Source: Lichenicola sp964248625
Lineage (GTDB): Bacteria > Pseudomonadota > Alphaproteobacteria > Acetobacterales > Acetobacteraceae
Reading direction: 5' to 3'
Length of the DNA stretch: 24,605 nt
Assembly: GCA_964248625.1 (NCBI GenBank)
Contig: CAXTZG010000054.1
Span: 1-24,605, forward strand
Under the pieces are notes generated by a model, which saw only the letters and a list, made by a program, of their open reading frames with translations, was not told the origin of the DNA and did not search any database. Positions within the stretch are counted from its first letter, which is position 1, and each line of letters starts with the position of its first letter. Positions 14,500 through 21,355 of this stretch are shown in pieces. The translations under genes and the position numbers were made by a program.

Positions 14500-14823
14500 A
14501 TGTTTGTTGCCATGAACCGGTTTCGCGTCGCACGCGGCTCGGAGGCCGACTTCGAGCAGGTCTGGCTCAGCCGGGATGTGTTCCTGAAGACCGTTCCAGG
14601 CTTCGAGGCGTTCCATCTGCTGCGCGGTCCCGAAGCCGAGGACCATGTGCTTTATGCATCGCACACGGTCTGGGCGTCGAAGGCCGCCTTCGACGACTGG
14701 ACGCGATCGGACGCCTTCCGGCAGGCGCACAAGGGCGCCGGGCAGACCGGCGTGCGCTCGATGTATCTGGGGCCGCCGCAGTTCGAAGGCTTCGATGTGC
14801 TGCAGACGGTCGGCCGGGAGTGA
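14500..14823 (+). CDS. ABM-domain protein (antibiotic biosynthesis monooxygenase / IsdG-like)
   Basis: 107-aa dimeric alpha-beta barrel-type protein of the ABM superfamily, which includes heme-degrading IsdG/HmoB enzymes and quinol monooxygenases. Visible features are FVAMNRFRVARGSEADFEQVW at the N-terminus, VPGFEAFHLLRGPEAEDHVLYASHTVW, SKAAFDDWTRSDAFRQAHK (the FxxWxxSxAFxxAH pattern) and YLGPPQFEGFDVLQ. The SDAFRQAHK histidine lies where heme-degrading members carry their axial His, so heme use is possible but unproven. The ATG at 14500 follows GGGAGG at 7 nt; an upstream ATG at 14464 falls inside the terminator stem and is unlikely. Sixteen nt upstream of the adenosyltransferase gene, probably one operon. 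Confidence 0.85.
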   Translation: MFVAMNRFRVARGSEADFEQVWLSRDVFLKTVPGFEAFHLLRGPEAEDHVLYASHTVWASKAAFDDWTRSDAFRQAHKGAGQTGVRSMYLGPPQFEGFDVLQTVGRE

Positions 14824-14839
14824 GCGCGGAACCAGTCCG

Positions 14840-15394
14840 ATGATCCGGATCGACAGCGTCGTCACCCGGACCGGCGATGCCGGGCAGACCAGCCTCGGCG
14901 ACGGCCGCCGCACGCCGAAGGACTCGCTGCGCGTCGAGGCCTACGGCACCGTGGACGAGGCCAACGCCGCCGTTGGGCTGCTGCGCCTTGAGGTGCCGGC
15001 CGGCACGCCGCAGGGCGACCTGCTGTGCCGCATCCAGAACGGGCTGTTCGACATCGGCGGTGACCTGTGTGTTCCCGGCGATGCCGGGCGCACCCTGCGC
15101 ATCGATGACCGGCTGCTGCATCTGCTTGACGGGGCGATTGAGGCGCTGGCGGGCCTGCAGGCGCCGCTGGACAGCTTCGTGCTGCCGGCCGGGAGCCGCG
15201 GCGCGGCGCAGGCCCATGTCGTGCGCACCATCGTGCGGCGCGCCGAGCGCCGGGTGGTCAGCCTGGCTGCCGCCGAGCCGATCAACCCCGAAATCGTCCG
15301 CACCCTCAATCGCCTGTCCGACTATTTCTTTGTGCTGGCCCGCCACCTGAACGACGATGGTCGCGCGGACGTCGTCTGGGTCCGCCAATCGTAG
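14840..15394 (+). CDS. pduO: Cob(I)alamin adenosyltransferase, PduO type
   Basis: Transfers the 5'-deoxyadenosyl group of ATP to cob(I)alamin, making adenosylcobalamin. 184 aa, normal for the PduO/MMAB family. The N-terminal ATP-binding motif VVTRTGDAGQTSLGDG (about 7-22), VEAYGTVDEANAAVGLLR (33-50), FVLPAGSRGAAQAHVVRTIVRRAERRVV (with the conserved RRAER) and NRLSDYFFVLARHLN are all present. The ATG at 14840 has only a weak ribosome site and lies 16 nt after the ABM gene, so coupling is likely. cobA (uroporphyrinogen methyltransferase) lies convergent immediately downstream, so two corrinoid-pathway genes are clustered here. Confidence 0.94.
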   Translation: MIRIDSVVTRTGDAGQTSLGDGRRTPKDSLRVEAYGTVDEANAAVGLLRLEVPAGTPQGDLLCRIQNGLFDIGGDLCVPGDAGRTLRIDDRLLHLLDGAIEALAGLQAPLDSFVLPAGSRGAAQAHVVRTIVRRAERRVVSLAAAEPINPEIVRTLNRLSDYFFVLARHLNDDGRADVVWVRQS

Positions 15395-15460
15395 CACGGG
15401 TGCCGTAGCGCGGGTCCGCCGTGTCGGGCCGGCCGGGCCTTGCCGGTCACGGCTCTCGCG

Positions 15461-16324
15461 TCAGAACGTGTCCAGCACCGCCATGGCATCCGCCGCCAGC
15501 CCGCCCAGCGCGTCCCGCAACGCCACGATCCCGCCAATGACGATCAGGGCCGGGGTCGGAAGCGGAGCGCGACGCAGCCGCTCGGGCAGCGTCGCCAGCG
15601 TGCCGACCAGCAGGGTCTGCTCCGGGGTGGCGGCACGCGAGATCGCGGCCGCCGGCGTGTCGGGTGCCAGGCCGCCCGCCATCAGCCGTTCGGCGATGGC
15701 GCCCAGGTTGCGCACCGACATGTAGAGCACGATCGGCTGGCCGAGCCGGGCCAGGGCCGCCCAGTCCAGCGACGCCACCGGATCGGCCTCGCCTTCGGCG
15801 CTGTGCCCGGTCGCCAGCACGATCGCCTGGTTCACGCCGCGAACGGTCGCCGGGATGCCCGCCGCCGCCAGCCCGGCCAGCCCCGCGGTCAGTCCCGGCA
15901 CGATGCGGAACGGGATCTCGTTCGCGGCAAGCACCAGCGCCTCCTCGGCGCCGCGGCCGAACACGTACGGGTCGCCGCCCTTCAGCCGCAGCACCCGCTT
16001 GCCCTGGCGCGCCAGCGTCACCAGCCTGGCCGAGATGTCGCTCTGGTGGATCGACGGCCGCCCGCCGCGCTTGCCGGCATATTCCAGCACCGCCGAGCTC
16101 TGCGCCAGATCGAGCACGCCGGCATCGACCAGCGCGTCATAGACGATCACGTCGGCCTGGATCAGGCCGCACAGCGCATACAGCGTGAGGTGTCCGCGAT
16201 CCCCTGGTCCGGCGCCGGCCAGCCAGACCTGGCCTGGCTGCAGGACCGGGCACTGGCCGCCGAGCAGTCGGCTGATGGCGGCCCCTGGGCTGAGCGGCTG
16301 GGCCTCGTGCGGCGCCTCGTTCAT
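15461..16324 (-). CDS. cobA: Uroporphyrinogen-III C-methyltransferase
   Basis: Adds methyl groups from SAM at C2 and C7 of uroporphyrinogen III to give precorrin-2, the branch point to cobalamin and siroheme. 287 aa, a single SUMT domain rather than a CysG fusion. Motifs: VWLAGAGPGDRGHLTL (P-loop-like SAM site), VIVYDALV, AGKRGGRPSIHQSDI, VLRLKGGDPYVFGRGAEE, VPGLTAGLAGLAAAGIPATVRGVNQ and VLYMSV. The usual T-H-R after IP is replaced by A-T-V-R here. The ATG at 16324 gives MNEAPHEAQPLSPGAA; upstream in-frame sequence does not resemble the family. Convergent with the cobalamin adenosyltransferase gene and divergent from fpr, with 116 bp between starts. No cysG-type dehydrogenase or siroheme partner is seen nearby. 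Confidence 0.93.
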   Translation of the reverse strand: MNEAPHEAQPLSPGAAISRLLGGQCPVLQPGQVWLAGAGPGDRGHLTLYALCGLIQADVIVYDALVDAGVLDLAQSSAVLEYAGKRGGRPSIHQSDISARLVTLARQGKRVLRLKGGDPYVFGRGAEEALVLAANEIPFRIVPGLTAGLAGLAAAGIPATVRGVNQAIVLATGHSAEGEADPVASLDWAALARLGQPIVLYMSVRNLGAIAERLMAGGLAPDTPAAAISRAATPEQTLLVGTLATLPERLRRAPLPTPALIVIGGIVALRDALGGLAADAMAVLDTF

Positions 16325-16440
16325 CGTCGACCTGCTGCTCCGTCGCCGGCTGCCGCCCTGCCATGACCGATTGCTACTGGCAAGACGGGCCGGCCGATCA
16401 TAGATCATCCCGCGGCGACGCATTCTGGAGCACGATCTGC

Positions 16441-17271
16441 ATGTCCGACACGGCCCTCGACGATGCAACGTCCGTGCTGGCGCCCCCGACCAGGAGCTAT
16501 GGGCACCTGAGTCCGGAGACCGTGCTCACGGTGCATCACTGGACCGACCGGCTGTTCTCCTTCACCACCACCCGCGACCAGAGCCTGCGTTTCGAGAACG
16601 GCCAATTCGCGATGATCGGGCTCGAGCTGGACGGCAAGCCGCTGCTGCGCGCCTACAGCATCGCCAGCGCCAATTACGAGGAGCAGCTGGAGTTCCTGTC
16701 CATCAGCGTGCCCGACGGTCCGCTGACCTCGCAGCTCTGCAAGATCGTGCCGGGCGACACCGTGCTGGTGGGCCGCAAGCCGACCGGCACCCTGCTGGTC
16801 GACAACCTGCTTCCCGGCCGCACCCTGTATCTGCTGGCGACCGGCACCGGGCTTGCGCCGTTCCTGTCGCTGATCAAGGACCCGGCGGTCTATGACCGGT
16901 TCGACCGGGTGGTCCTGGCGCATGGCGTGCGGGTATCGGGCGAGCTCGCCTATGCCAACCACATCCGCCACGAGCTGCCGCGGCACGAGTTCCTGGGCGA
17001 GGAGGTGGCGGCAAAGCTGCTCTATTATCCGACCGTGACCCGCGAGGACTACCAGACCACCGGCCGCCTCACCGACCTGATCGAGAGCGGCAGGATGTTC
17101 GCCGATCTGGACATCCCGGCGCTCGATCCCGAGCATGACCGCGTCATGATCTGCGGCAGCGAGGCGATGCTGGCCGATCTGGAGGCGATGCTGGAGCGGC
17201 GCGGCTTCGAGGAGGGCAACAACGCCAAGCCCGGCACCTATGTCGTCGAAAAGGCGTTCGCGCAGCGGTGA
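16441..17271 (+). CDS. fpr: Ferredoxin--NADP(+) reductase
   Basis: FAD enzyme exchanging electrons between NADPH and ferredoxin or flavodoxin; in bacteria it supports Fe-S, stress and biosynthetic reactions. 276 aa, matching the bacterial FPR (subclass I) length. FAD-binding R70-A-Y-S73 with the IAS that follows, ISVPDGPLTSQL and VGRKPTGTL; the NADP-binding LLATGTGLAPFLSLI; FDRVVLAHGVR; DRVMICGSEAMLADLEAML; and the C-terminal YVVEKAFAQR, whose VEKAF ending is typical. The ATG at 16441 follows TGGAG with a rather long spacer. It is followed after 98 bp by gor, so a NADPH-redox pair may be co-transcribed. Divergent from cobA; reductive steps of cobalamin metabolism are one possible use, but that is inference. 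Confidence 0.93.
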   Translation: MSDTALDDATSVLAPPTRSYGHLSPETVLTVHHWTDRLFSFTTTRDQSLRFENGQFAMIGLELDGKPLLRAYSIASANYEEQLEFLSISVPDGPLTSQLCKIVPGDTVLVGRKPTGTLLVDNLLPGRTLYLLATGTGLAPFLSLIKDPAVYDRFDRVVLAHGVRVSGELAYANHIRHELPRHEFLGEEVAAKLLYYPTVTREDYQTTGRLTDLIESGRMFADLDIPALDPEHDRVMICGSEAMLADLEAMLERRGFEEGNNAKPGTYVVEKAFAQR

Positions 17272-17280
17272 GCAAGCCCG

Positions 17281-17330
17281 GAGGCGCTGCCCCTGGACCC
17301 CGCCGAGGGCCGAGCCCTTGGACTCCACTT
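17281..17330 (+). repeat. GC-rich two-unit intergenic repeat between fpr and gor
   Basis: Two similar units, GCCCCTGGACCCC (17289-17301) and GCCCTTGGACTCC (17314-17326), match at 11 of 13 positions with 25-bp offset. Each is preceded by complementary G-rich sequence, so short hairpins are possible. It resembles GC-rich dispersed intergenic elements I recall from Acetobacteraceae genomes; no second copy is evident in this window. Confidence 0.35.
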
Positions 17331-17369
17331 TGGTGTCGGGGAACGGCCCTGGCTTTTTGAGGACGTGCC

Positions 17370-18761
17370 ATGGCCTACGACTTCGATCTCTTCGTCATCG
17401 GGGGCGGGTCCGGCGGCGTGCGCTGCGCGCGGATCGCGGCGAGCCATGGCGCCCGGGTCGCGGTGGCGGAAAGCCGGCACTGGGGCGGCACCTGCGTCAA
17501 TCTTGGCTGCGTGCCCAAGAAGATGATGGTCCAGGCCAGCGAGTATGGCGAGCACGCGCTCGACGGCCGCGGCTTCGGCTGGAGCGCCGAGCCGGGCACC
17601 CATGACTGGAAGCACCTGATCGCGGCCAAGGACCACGAGATCGCGCGTCTCAACGCCATCTACGTCAAGCTGCTGCAGAATGCGGGCGTCACCCTGTTCG
17701 AGGGCCGCGCCCGCTTCGAGGACGCCCACACGCTCGTGCTCGAGCCGGGCCCGCTCGATCCCGGCTTCGAGCCGAAGCGTGTCACGGCCGAGCGGATCGT
17801 CGTCGCGACGGGCAGCAGGCCGATCGTGCAGCCCGACATCGAGGGCCACGAGCTCGGCATCAACTCCGACCAGGCGTTCCACCTGCCCGAGCGCCCGCAG
17901 CGGGTGACGATCATCGGCAGCGGCTATATCGGCGTCGAGTTCGCCGGCATCTTCGCCGGCCTCGGCTCCGAGGTTCAGGTCGTCTACCGTCAGACGCTGC
18001 CGCTCCGCGGCTTCGACGAGGATCTCCGCACCGCCTTGGACGAGGCCATGAGCGGGCGCGGCATCGTCTGCCACCGGGGCACGCTCCTGCACCGCATCCG
18101 GCGACATGACGGCGCCCTCCGTCTGACCCTGACCGACGGGCGCGAGTGGGATGCCGACCTCGTCTTCTTCGCGGTCGGCCGGGCTCCGAATGTCGACGGG
18201 CTCGGCCTGGACACCACGGCGGTGCGCACCACCGAGGAGGACCGCATTCTCGTGGATGACGGCAGCGAAACCCACGAGCCCGGCATCTTCGCCATCGGCG
18301 ACGTCACCAACCGCATGAACCTGACCCCGGTGGCGATCGCCGAAGGGCACATCCTGGCCGACCGGCTGTTCGCGGGCCATGTCCGCGAATGGTCGTTCGA
18401 CACCACGCCGAAGGCGGTGTTCTTTTCGCCGCCGCTCGCCAGCGTCGGCCTGACCGAGGACGAGGCGGCGGCGCGCGGGCCTGCCGACATCTACCTCGCG
18501 CGCTTCACGCCGATGCGCCACACGCTGAGCGGACGCAAGCGTCAGAGCGTGATGAAGCTGGTGGTCGAGCAGGCGAGCCGCGTGGTCGTCGGCGTGCACA
18601 TGATGGGCGAGGACGCGCCCGAGATGATGCAGGGCCTGGCCATTGCGGTCACCGCCGGCCTGACCAAGGAGGATTTCGACCGCACCATCGGTCTGCATCC
18701 CACCTCGGCCGAGGAGTTCGTGACGCTGCGCACCCGCACCCGGGTTGCCGGCACCGCCTGA
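17370..18761 (+). CDS. gor: Glutathione-disulfide reductase
   Basis: Homodimeric flavoenzyme that reduces oxidised glutathione with NADPH in the cytoplasm. 463 aa, normal. FAD site VIGGGSGGVRCARIAA (9-24), redox-active disulfide C42-VNLG-C47 within WGGTCVNLGCVPKKMM, NADPH-binding IIGSGYIGVEFAGIFAGLGSEV followed by VYRQTLPLRGFD (an Arg in place favours NADPH), second FAD motif GIFAIGDVTNRMNLTPVA, and the dimer-interface catalytic His in LHPTSAEEF (H443). The RGFDED and KKMM features separate it from lipoamide dehydrogenase and mercuric reductase. The ATG at 17370 follows GAGGACG. Probably in one unit with fpr. Confidence 0.95.
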   Translation: MAYDFDLFVIGGGSGGVRCARIAASHGARVAVAESRHWGGTCVNLGCVPKKMMVQASEYGEHALDGRGFGWSAEPGTHDWKHLIAAKDHEIARLNAIYVKLLQNAGVTLFEGRARFEDAHTLVLEPGPLDPGFEPKRVTAERIVVATGSRPIVQPDIEGHELGINSDQAFHLPERPQRVTIIGSGYIGVEFAGIFAGLGSEVQVVYRQTLPLRGFDEDLRTALDEAMSGRGIVCHRGTLLHRIRRHDGALRLTLTDGREWDADLVFFAVGRAPNVDGLGLDTTAVRTTEEDRILVDDGSETHEPGIFAIGDVTNRMNLTPVAIAEGHILADRLFAGHVREWSFDTTPKAVFFSPPLASVGLTEDEAAARGPADIYLARFTPMRHTLSGRKRQSVMKLVVEQASRVVVGVHMMGEDAPEMMQGLAIAVTAGLTKEDFDRTIGLHPTSAEEFVTLRTRTRVAGTA

Positions 18762-18916
18762 GCCAGACGACCACCGGGTCGCGCCGACAAGGCGGGGCGG
18801 GGCGGGGCGAGGTTTCATCGGCGACCTAACAATGGCCGGGGTCGATCCCCATCTTGGAAGATGTCGAAGCCGCTGCGATCGTCTCGTGGCGGCGTTCTTT
18901 CCCAAGGATGCAGGCC

Positions 18917-19210
18917 ATGGTTCCCGCCGTAGAGAAGCCGACCATGGCCAAGCCGCGCTGGGATGGCAGCCGCGTGGTGTTCGAGATCGCGGTGGATGAC
19001 CAGATCGTGGCATGCGCGATCTCGCGGTCGGCGTTGCAGGACATCAGCGGCGTCAGGCGGTTCACGCCTGCCGACCTGTTGCGCGGCTTCGACGAGGTCA
19101 GGGCGCGGATCGAGCAGATCGCCGCCAACAAGTACAGGGCCAACCCGGAAAGCGTGTCGGGGCTCGTCAGCATCTGGACCGACGACATCGAGGATACCCG
19201 CGCGGCCTGA
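18917..19210 (+). CDS. DUF1488 family small protein
   Basis: 97-aa cytoplasmic protein. The pattern RWDGSRVVFEIAVDDQIVACAISRSALQDISG followed by a helix with FDEVRARIEQIAANKY is that of the DUF1488 family, whose function is unknown. Three in-frame ATGs are candidates. The one at 18917 has AAGGA 8 nt upstream and is chosen; 18908 overlaps that ribosome site, and 18854 would add an unrelated tail. It stands alone between gor and a small unknown gene, with a hairpin 27 nt after the stop. Regulation not seen. Confidence 0.8.
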   Translation: MVPAVEKPTMAKPRWDGSRVVFEIAVDDQIVACAISRSALQDISGVRRFTPADLLRGFDEVRARIEQIAANKYRANPESVSGLVSIWTDDIEDTRAA

Positions 19211-19236
19211 ACGTCGGTCCGCTTCACCCTCCCCAT

Positions 19237-19260
19237 GGCCTGATCGATCCCGATCAGGCC
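19237..19260 (+). terminator. Perfect hairpin after the DUF1488 gene
   Basis: GGCCTGATCG-ATCC-CGATCAGGCC, a 10-bp perfect stem with a 4-nt loop, 27 nt after the stop codon. No U-tract follows, so it may be a factor-assisted terminator or an mRNA 3' stabiliser. Confidence 0.45.
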
Positions 19261-19392
19261 GACGGATCGGCCGCGGTCGACAAGGCGAGGGCCGGGGCTG
19301 GAGCCTCGCTGTTAAGCGGGCAGTAACCGTTCGTTTGTTATCTTCCGTGCATGATCGCTGCCAGAATCGCAACGTTCCGGGATGCAAAGCCT

Positions 19393-19421
19393 TTGCTTCG
19401 TTGCGTTGGTGCATCGATAAT
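19393..19421 (+). promoter_or_regulatory. Candidate housekeeping promoter for the 63-aa gene
   Basis: TTGCTT (19393-19398), 17-nt spacer, GATAAT (19416-19421). This is close to the vegetative consensus and in an unusually AT-rich stretch for this window. Predicted start near 19428 leaves a leader of about 27 nt with GGAGG (19440-19444). Confidence 0.5.
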
Positions 19422-19454
19422 GAATGCGTTCACGCCGTCGGAGGCCGCCAGATC

Positions 19455-19646
19455 ATGAAACCGCACTGCATCATCCTGACGCCGTCGCCTGGCGCCGTGT
19501 TTCTGCGCACCGACGCCGCCCTGGTCGAGATGACGCCGGGCGAGGCGCTGCGGCTTTGCGAGCAGATCCGATCCTGTATCCACGTCGCCCTCGGCGCCCA
19601 GGACGGGCGGGCGCTGCAGGCGATGCTGGGCAGCGCTCCGGCCTGA
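19455..19646 (+). CDS. Small protein of unknown function (63 aa)
   Basis: 63 aa, family not recognised: MKPHCIILTPSPGAVFLRT, then a helical half with MTPGEALRLCEQIRSCIHVAL and GRALQAMLGSAP. Two cysteines lie in the helix. No signal peptide or membrane segment. Support for a real gene is the GGAGG site 10 nt before the ATG, a good promoter-like pair at 19393-19421, and a composition consistent with coding. Against it are its small size and lack of known relatives. It lies between the DUF1488 gene and the convergent glycosidase gene. Confidence 0.55.
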   Translation: MKPHCIILTPSPGAVFLRTDAALVEMTPGEALRLCEQIRSCIHVALGAQDGRALQAMLGSAPA

Positions 19647-19715
19647 TCGCCGGCGCCGGCAGGTGGCGAGTCGCGGCCAGGCGTCGCGGCTGACGATCCT
19701 GACCGCGTCGGAACG

Positions 19716-20612
19716 TCAGTAGGGCAGGGTGAGATAGAGCTGACCCAGCTTCGTCAGCTGGCCCGAGGCGCCGAGCAGGCTCGAGTAGTGCGGATCCGGG
19801 CTGACGCGTCCGGTGAACCAGGCATAGCGGAACACGTCGCTGCGCTGCTCGCATGTGGCCACCATGGCGGTCATCTGCGCTTCCTGCTGGGCAAGCGTGG
19901 TGATCTGGGCGCCATCATTCTGGCTGTGCCAGTTGGCGAACTCGGTGACCCAGATCGGCTTGTTGTACTTGTCGAGACGGCTGAGCTGGCTGGCCAGGCC
20001 GTAGTCGTACCAGTGGAAACCGAGATAGTCGATGCTTGGCTGACGGCCGCCGTTGGCAGCCTCATAGGCGGCATAGAACGCATCCAGCCACGCCACCGGA
20101 TCGCTGTAGTTCGGCATGGTGCCCCAGGTGATCTGCGGTCCGACGATCTTGACGCCGGCCTGCGAGGCGATCGCCTCGTATTGCGGCCACAGCTGTGCGG
20201 CCTGCTGCGGGGTCAGATAGGACTGGCCGCCGACGTTCGGCTCGTTCAGCACGAGCAGGTAGTGGATGGTCGGGTGCGCCAGCAGGAAGGCGACGACGGT
20301 GGTGGCCTTGAAGCTGCCGTTCCACAGCATCGGATAGTAGTCCATCTGATACTGGGTGAGGTAGCTCGACGGGACGCCGGCATTGGGCGTCGCGCCCCAG
20401 TTGTACCACCAGCTCACCCCCGACGAGACCGCCTGCAGATCGGCGGGAGACGCGAGATCGTAGGCGATGCCTCGCTTGGCGCTCTTTGCCGCCGCCGTCG
20501 CGACCGCGGCGGGTGCCGCGGCGGTCGCGTCCGGGTCGGTTCCGCCTCGTGCATGGCCGGGCGATGTCCAGAATGCCGCCAGGACGACGAGGCCGCTGAT
20601 CTGAAGCTTCAT
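19716..20612 (-). CDS. Secreted GH128-like (Asl1-like) glycoside hydrolase
   Basis: 298 aa. Sec signal peptide (residues 1-21, cleavage after GHA), an Ala-rich linker (about 24-45), then one TIM-barrel domain. Features of the Asl1-like/GH128 family: KRGIAYDL at the first strand, SWWYNWGATPN, LLVLNEPN (E124, the likely acid/base), VGPQITWG, IDYLGFHWYD, PIWVTEFANWHSQ (E224, the likely nucleophile), and FRYAWFTGR near the end. Characterised GH128 enzymes cleave beta-1,3-glucans, so a secreted glucanase is the most likely role; the substrate is not proven. The ATG at 20612 is preceded by AGGAGGATC, supporting this start over longer frames. Single gene, convergent with the small upstream genes. 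Confidence 0.88.
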   Translation of the reverse strand: MKLQISGLVVLAAFWTSPGHARGGTDPDATAAAPAAVATAAAKSAKRGIAYDLASPADLQAVSSGVSWWYNWGATPNAGVPSSYLTQYQMDYYPMLWNGSFKATTVVAFLLAHPTIHYLLVLNEPNVGGQSYLTPQQAAQLWPQYEAIASQAGVKIVGPQITWGTMPNYSDPVAWLDAFYAAYEAANGGRQPSIDYLGFHWYDYGLASQLSRLDKYNKPIWVTEFANWHSQNDGAQITTLAQQEAQMTAMVATCEQRSDVFRYAWFTGRVSPDPHYSSLLGASGQLTKLGQLYLTLPY

Positions 20613-21070
20613 GATGTTGATCCTCCTGTCGACGCCGCGGGACCGGTTGGCTGGGCCGCTGCCGCCGAGGCGCCACCGGCCTGTGCAATCGGACCTGCTC
20701 ATCGAGGTGATGTGCGACGCGGCTGTCCGGGACGGGTCGTCGGCCCGGACCGTCGCGCCGCTCGGCACGCCGTCAGGATGACGACGCCGGTCGGTGGCTG
20801 GCTGCATCCGCCTTGGGTGGAGGAGCCGGGGCCTGTCCGGACAATAACGCAGTTTGCCGACTTCGACATGATCTCATCGAGAACGGACCTGTGGCGCTCC
20901 TCCGGCCTGCAGCTCATGCCCGACCGGGTCGGTGTTGCCGACCGCTCGGTGGCTTCGGGCGCGATTTCCGATCTGAGGGCCAGATGGCCGATCGTCTTGC
21001 AGCAAATACCGGCAGCCGCACGGAACGTCGTTGCGATCCTGCGTTAAAGGTCGAGGAAACGGAGGAAGCA
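20613..21070. other. Intergenic region between glycosidase and small lipoprotein
   Basis: 458 bp between divergent genes with no frame having a ribosome site or recognisable product. Only the candidate stress promoter at 21022-21045 stands out. A frame upstream of the lipoprotein ATG is open but looks non-coding. Confidence 0.5.
21022..21045 (+). promoter_or_regulatory. Candidate EcfG-type promoter of the small lipoprotein
   Basis: Full GGAAC (21022-21026) and CGTT (21042-21045) boxes, but separated by 15 nt, one less than the usual 16-17. The predicted start would lie about 20 nt before the ATG at 21071, just upstream of the GGAGGA site, which fits well. Confidence 0.4.
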
Positions 21071-21238
21071 ATGACCAAGAAACTCCCGACGATCGTCGCG
21101 CTCGCTTGTGCCCTCGGCACGGTGGCCTGCACCGCCGCCAACGTGCCGAGCGGGCAGCCGCAGCCCGGCTATGCCAATGATCGCGCCGGCGGCGGCAACA
21201 CCGGCGCTCCTGGCTACAGCAAGCCTTCCGGGAACTGA
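21071..21238 (+). CDS. Small lipoprotein, 55 aa
   Basis: Signal peptide MTKKLPTIVALACALGTVAC with a lipobox-like LGTVAC and lipidation at Cys20. The mature part is only about 35 residues, rich in Gly, Pro, Asn and Ser (GQPQPGYANDRAGGGNTG), and so probably unstructured. The ATG at 21071 follows GGAGGAAGCA, one of the best ribosome sites in the window. Family not recognised; small entericidin-like or cell-envelope lipoproteins look like this, but no specific match is claimed. A stress-type promoter precedes it. Confidence 0.75.
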   Translation: MTKKLPTIVALACALGTVACTAANVPSGQPQPGYANDRAGGGNTGAPGYSKPSGN

Positions 21239-21244
21239 CCGCCA

Positions 21245-21279
21245 TCGCCGGCCAGGCGTGACGAGCGCATGGCCGGCGA
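21245..21279. terminator. Inverted repeat between convergent genes
   Basis: TCGCCGGCCA (21245-21254) pairs perfectly with TGGCCGGCGA (21270-21279) over a 15-nt loop, 7 nt after the lipoprotein stop and upstream of the convergent MBL-gene end. No U-tract; a bidirectional terminator is plausible. Confidence 0.4.
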
Positions 21280-21355
21280 AGTGCCGAGCTGACCTGACCC
21301 GGCCAATCGGCCGACGGTGCCGGGCTTTGTCATGCCCTCAACCGGTCCCAGGCTG

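Noticed and set aside
17238..19013. 591-codon open frame on the minus strand opposite gor
   Set aside because: Antisense shadow of gor and the following gene; no recognisable motif and no ribosome site.
19788..21047. 419-codon plus-strand frame opposite the glycosidase
   Set aside because: The minus-strand gene has a signal peptide, ribosome site and both catalytic residues; the plus frame has none of these.
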